40,120 bases of DNA, taken from the NCBI GenBank assembly GCA_018061255.1, contig JAGOUN010000005.1:1-40120 (forward strand), in the 5' to 3' direction. The notes below the pieces were generated by a model. It saw nothing but the letters and a program-made list of their open reading frames with translations. It made no database searches and was not told where the DNA came from. Of the stretch, positions 37,029 to 40,120 are shown in pieces (the first letter of the stretch is position 1; each line of letters opens with the position of its first letter). The DNA comes from Gammaproteobacteria bacterium (GTDB lineage: Bacteria > Pseudomonadota > Gammaproteobacteria > JAGOUN01). The translations under genes and the position numbers were made by a program.

Positions 37029-37868
37029 CTACCTAATTTTTTTACGACGACTAACTATATATTTCTCTGTTCGCTTATTATGACGAGTCTTATATCCTTT
37101 AGTAGCAATACCCCATGGAGTCACAGGATGACGACCACCGGATGTTTTACCTTCACCACCACCATGTGGGTGATCTACAGGGTTCATTGCCACACCACGC
37201 ACTGTTGGACGTATTCCGCGCCGTCTAGAGGCACCCGCCTTTCCCAAACAAATCAAGTTGTGCTCTGATTTAGAAACTTCACCAAGTGCCGCCCTACAGT
37301 CAACATGAATTTTTCTCATTTCGCCTGAGCGTAAACGTATCGTTGCATAGGATCCTTCTCTAGCTACTAATTGTGCATAGCCACCAGCACTTCTTACCAT
37401 CTGAGCACCTTTTCCAGGCTTCATTTCAATACAATGAATAGTCGAACCTACTGGAATATTACGCAGTGGCAAACAACTTCCCATTTGTATTGGCGCTTGA
37501 CTTCCATTTTCAACTATAGAACCTTGCTCCATTCCTTTAGGGGCGATAATGTACCTTCTATCACCGTCTGCGTAAAGAACTAAAGCAATGTATGCTGTTC
37601 TGTTAGGATCATATTCAACACGCTCAACCTTACCTGGAACCCCATCTTTATTACGGATAAAGTCTACTTCACGATACTTACGCTTATGTGCCCCACCAAT
37701 ATGACGAGTAGTAATACGCCCTAAATTATTTCGGCCAGAAGCTGCTCGCTTTCCTGTCACCAAACTTTTTAACGGCGCGCCTTTATGTAAATCTGTCCTA
37801 ACAAGACTAATCTTGTGTCGACTAGCGGGTGACCTTGTTGATGAATGTCGTCTTAAAATTATTGCCAT
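37029..37868 (-). CDS. rplB: Large-subunit ribosomal protein L2
   Basis: L2, needed for subunit joining and peptidyl transfer. It is 279 residues (E. coli 273). [20 protein letters not shown] and the near C-terminal [20 protein letters not shown] motif, with its key His, are present. Confidence 0.99.
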   Translation of the reverse strand: MAIILRRHSSTRSPASRHKISLVRTDLHKGAPLKSLVTGKRAASGRNNLGRITTRHIGGAHKRKYREVDFIRNKDGVPGKVERVEYDPNRTAYIALVLYADGDRRYIIAPKGMEQGSIVENGSQAPIQMGSCLPLRNIPVGSTIHCIEMKPGKGAQMVRSAGGYAQLVAREGSYATIRLRSGEMRKIHVDCRAALGEVSKSEHNLICLGKAGASRRRGIRPTVRGVAMNPVDHPHGGGEGKTSGGRHPVTPWGIATKGYKTRHNKRTEKYIVSRRKKIR

Positions 37869-37889
37869 GAGACACCTTAAACTCTATAT

Positions 37890-38192
37890 TTATTCTGTTG
37901 CAGAAGAAAAATTAACATCAAAACCAGCTTGTAAAGAGACATAAGCCTTTTTCCACGCTTTTCTTACACCTGCAGTCCGCCCAAACATTTTCTTTTGAGG
38001 CTTAACATTAAGCACTCTAACACTATCCACTTTTACTTTAAAAAGGATTTCAACGGCTTCTTTAATTTCGTGCTTTGTTGCAGAGGGTAACACTTTAAAA
38101 ACTATTTGTTTTTTCTGTAATTCAGCAAGACCAGATGTTTTTTCTGAAACATGAGGGCCTACAATTACTTGATATTTTCTTTCAGCATTCAT
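37890..38192 (-). CDS. rplW: Large-subunit ribosomal protein L23
   Basis: L23 at the tunnel exit, docking site for trigger factor and SRP. It is 100 residues. GPHVSEKTSGLAELQKKQIV, ATKHEIKEAVEILFKVKVDS and VLNVKPQKKMFGRTAGVRKA are typical. Starts in a 4-bp overlap with the end of rplD. Confidence 0.99.
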   Translation of the reverse strand: MNAERKYQVIVGPHVSEKTSGLAELQKKQIVFKVLPSATKHEIKEAVEILFKVKVDSVRVLNVKPQKKMFGRTAGVRKAWKKAYVSLQAGFDVNFSSATE

Positions 38193-38809
38193 GCAAATCT
38201 CTCCTCAATAAGTACCAATGCATCCTTGGTAACTAAGACATTTTTATAGCTCAATAAAGCTACGGGATCCATCAATGTGACATCAATCACATTAACATGG
38301 CCCAAATTTCGACCTGCAAGATAAAGATTTTCAGTCACTTCAGCACAAATAATTAAAACATCTTTGATATTAAACTGGTTAAGTTTAGTGATCATTTCCT
38401 TTGTTTTTGGCGTCTCAATAACAAAATCATCTATAAACTTTAAAATCCCATCATGTGCAAGACGCGATAAAATTGAGCGCATGCCCGCTTGGTACATTTT
38501 ACGATTAACTTTCTGCATGAAGTTTCTTGGTTGAGCAGCGAATGTCTTACCACCACCAACCCAAATTGGGCTTCTTATAGTACCTGCTCGCGCACGACCA
38601 GTACCCTTTTGTTTCCATGGCTTTATACCACCACCACGCACCTGTGATCGACTCTTTTGGGCTTTAGTCCCTTGACGACCACCCGCTTGGTAAGCAACAA
38701 CAATTTGATGAACTAAATCATCGTTGAATGTTTGTGCAAAAACCCGGTCAGACACGACTAGTTTTTGCGTGCTAGCAGAACCTGCTGACGTTAAATTAAA
38801 TTCCATCAT
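38189..38809 (-). CDS. rplD: Large-subunit ribosomal protein L4
   Basis: L4 of the 50S tunnel; in E. coli it also represses the S10 operon. It is 206 residues (E. coli 201). [37 protein letters not shown] and [15 protein letters not shown] form the tunnel loop. Overlaps rplC and rplW by 4 bp each. Confidence 0.99.
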   Translation of the reverse strand: MMEFNLTSAGSASTQKLVVSDRVFAQTFNDDLVHQIVVAYQAGGRQGTKAQKSRSQVRGGGIKPWKQKGTGRARAGTIRSPIWVGGGKTFAAQPRNFMQKVNRKMYQAGMRSILSRLAHDGILKFIDDFVIETPKTKEMITKLNQFNIKDVLIICAEVTENLYLAGRNLGHVNVIDVTLMDPVALLSYKNVLVTKDALVLIEERFA

Positions 38810-39465
38810 TTGTCTCCAGACTTCACTTTAACAGCGGGAGTAATAATTACTAACCCACCTGGAGCACCAGGCACCCCACCTTTAACCATTACCAAATTTT
38901 TACTCAAATCTATTTTGACAATGCGCTGACTCTGTACTGTACATTGTACATTTCCCATTTGCCCCGCCATCTTTTTCCCCTTGAATACTTTTCCAGGAGT
39001 TTGGTTTTGTCCAATAGATCCAGGAACACGGTGGGAACGTGAGTTACCATGAGACGCGTCCTGAGTAGCAAAATTATGACGCTTTACAGTACCCGCAAAA
39101 CCTTTACCCTTTGAGTGAGAAGTTACGTCAATTTTCTGACCTTCAACAAACAGCTTCTCTAAGCTTAATTCATCACCAACTTTGTAATCTACTAAATCTG
39201 CATCACCAGGTAATCGAAACTCCCAAAGGCCAAGACCAGGCTTTACACCGGCCTTTTTAAAATGCCCTTGAAGAGGCTGAGTTACCTTGTTCTGTTTCTT
39301 TTCACCAGTAGTAACTTGCAATGAAGCATAGCCATCTATAGCAACTGTTTTTATTTGGACGATGAATGTAGGACTCATCTTCAATACTGTAACTGGCACA
39401 GATTGACCGTCGTCGCTAAACAAACGACTCATTCCGCACTTTTCTACTATCAAACCAATAGCCAT
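38806..39465 (-). CDS. rplC: Large-subunit ribosomal protein L3
   Basis: L3, an early 50S assembly protein. It is 219 residues (E. coli 209). [40 protein letters not shown] and [20 protein letters not shown] are conserved, including the Gln region that is methylated in E. coli. Confidence 0.99.
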   Translation of the reverse strand: MAIGLIVEKCGMSRLFSDDGQSVPVTVLKMSPTFIVQIKTVAIDGYASLQVTTGEKKQNKVTQPLQGHFKKAGVKPGLGLWEFRLPGDADLVDYKVGDELSLEKLFVEGQKIDVTSHSKGKGFAGTVKRHNFATQDASHGNSRSHRVPGSIGQNQTPGKVFKGKKMAGQMGNVQCTVQSQRIVKIDLSKNLVMVKGGVPGAPGGLVIITPAVKVKSGDK

Positions 39466-39501
39466 AACGCTACCCCTTTAACTCACCAAGAACATATTAA
39501 A

Positions 39502-39987
39502 TCAATTATCAATGCTATCAACACTGATTTTTACATCAACACCCGCGGACAGATCGAGCTTCATAAGTGCATCCACTGTTTTTGGAGTTGGCTCCAAAAT
39601 ATCAATCAAACGCTTATGGGTACGAATCTCATACTGATCACGCGCATCTTTATTTACATGCGGAGAAATCAAGATCGTAAATTTTTCAATCGTTGTTGGC
39701 AAAGGAATGGGTCCACATATTTGAGCACCGTTTCTTTTTGCAGTATCAACAATCTCCTTCGTGGACTGATCAATCAACTTATGATCAAAGCTTTTTAAAC
39801 GAATACGAATTCGTTGCTTACTGCCAATTACAACAGCAGGCTTTTTAACAACTGCCTTTTTAATTGCAGCTCGTTTCGGTTCACTTTTAACTGAAACAGC
39901 TTTCTTAGACGCAACCACAGATTCGGGAGTTGCGGTCTTTTTGGCCGGCTCTTTTGTTAATTTTTTTTCAGTATCCATTTCACTCAT
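39502..39987 (-). CDS. rpsJ: Small-subunit ribosomal protein S10 with long basic N-terminal extension
   Basis: S10 of the 30S head, also NusE in transcription antitermination. The core from about Gln58 ([20 protein letters not shown]) to the end matches the whole 103-residue E. coli protein. Ahead of it are about 54 extra residues rich in Lys, Ala and Val ([34 protein letters not shown]). The ATG at 39987 has an AAGG ribosome site and no start codon lies near the core; the only internal candidate (GTG, residue 24) lacks a ribosome site. The extension is therefore probably translated. Core sequence is normal, so function should be kept. First gene of the S10 operon, 4 bp after tuf. Confidence 0.95.
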   Translation of the reverse strand: MSEMDTEKKLTKEPAKKTATPESVVASKKAVSVKSEPKRAAIKKAVVKKPAVVIGSKQRIRIRLKSFDHKLIDQSTKEIVDTAKRNGAQICGPIPLPTTIEKFTILISPHVNKDARDQYEIRTHKRLIDILEPTPKTVDALMKLDLSAGVDVKISVDSIDN

Positions 39988-39991
39988 CGCC

Positions 39992-40120
39992 TTACTTTAA
40001 CACTTTAGCTACGACACCCGCACCGACAGTACGGCCACCTTCTCGAATCGCAAAACGCGCGCCATCTTCCATCGCAATCGGAGAAATTAGACGCACTTCA
40101 ATTGAAATGTTATCTCCAGG
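39992..40120 (-). CDS. tuf: Elongation factor Tu, C-terminal end only
   Basis: The last 42 codons of EF-Tu: [20 protein letters not shown], then [20 protein letters not shown] with a final Lys. EF-Tu delivers aminoacyl-tRNA to the ribosome. The rest lies to the right of the window. It ends 4 bp before the rpsJ start, as in the str-S10 arrangement. Confidence 0.98.
   Translation of the reverse strand, partial: PGDNISIEVRLISPIAMEDGARFAIREGGRTVGAGVVAKVLK

Overview
The window is AT-rich bacterial chromosome and reads as a gammaproteobacterium. The evidence is E. coli-like S10, spc and alpha ribosomal operons in unbroken order, a cytochrome bd oxidase with a CydP-type small subunit, an FNR with all four cluster cysteines, oxygen-dependent HemF, an E. 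coli-like Zur, YqgE and a YajR-type transporter. Low GC, the YSGHSLRRG-type recombinase relic and many orphan ATPase or toxin modules would fit an intracellular or protist-associated order such as Legionellales. That placement is inference.

1-4450 (minus): ompW, hemF, cydP, cydA and cydB lie nose to tail. An FNR-type box (TTGACACAGATCAT) is centred exactly 41.5 bp before the start predicted from a TACAAT -10 ahead of ompW, so the cluster looks like one low-oxygen unit (heme supply plus high-affinity oxidase). 4449-9600 (minus): fnr follows nadB, nadC and nadA, the de novo NAD pathway, behind an MscS-like channel gene. Oxygen sensor, oxygen-labile NadA and oxidase genes thus sit side by side.

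9715-15395: yqgE is followed by an accessory island. It is bounded by 39-bp inverted repeats (10276-10314 and 14268-14306) that resemble Tn3-family ends. Inside are a decayed tyrosine recombinase, a possible TnpA N-terminus, a frameshifted kfrA-like gene, zur, and an orphan Cys/His-rich membrane protein whose start is preceded by a perfect 36-bp palindrome. Beyond it are an RRM protein with a clear terminator and a RelB/RelE-type pair.

15398-25890: a hydrolase gene, two unrelated AAA ATPase genes each with a palindrome in front, and a chimeric relic fusing copies of the hydrolase 5' end and a uvrA fragment. Then come uvrA, a Phd/PIN toxin-antitoxin pair, ssb, a YajR-like transporter and a spermidine-synthase-fold protein. 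This stretch shows recent rearrangement.

25941-40120 (minus): tuf (partial), the S10 operon (rpsJ to rpsQ), a short gap with a hairpin and a promoter, the spc operon (rplN to rpmJ), then the alpha operon (rpsM to rplQ). All ribosomal genes look intact. The standout is S10, which carries a 54-residue Lys/Ala-rich N-terminal extension. Four short hairpins ending in a CCCCTAYA motif are scattered through operon gaps, all in the same orientation.
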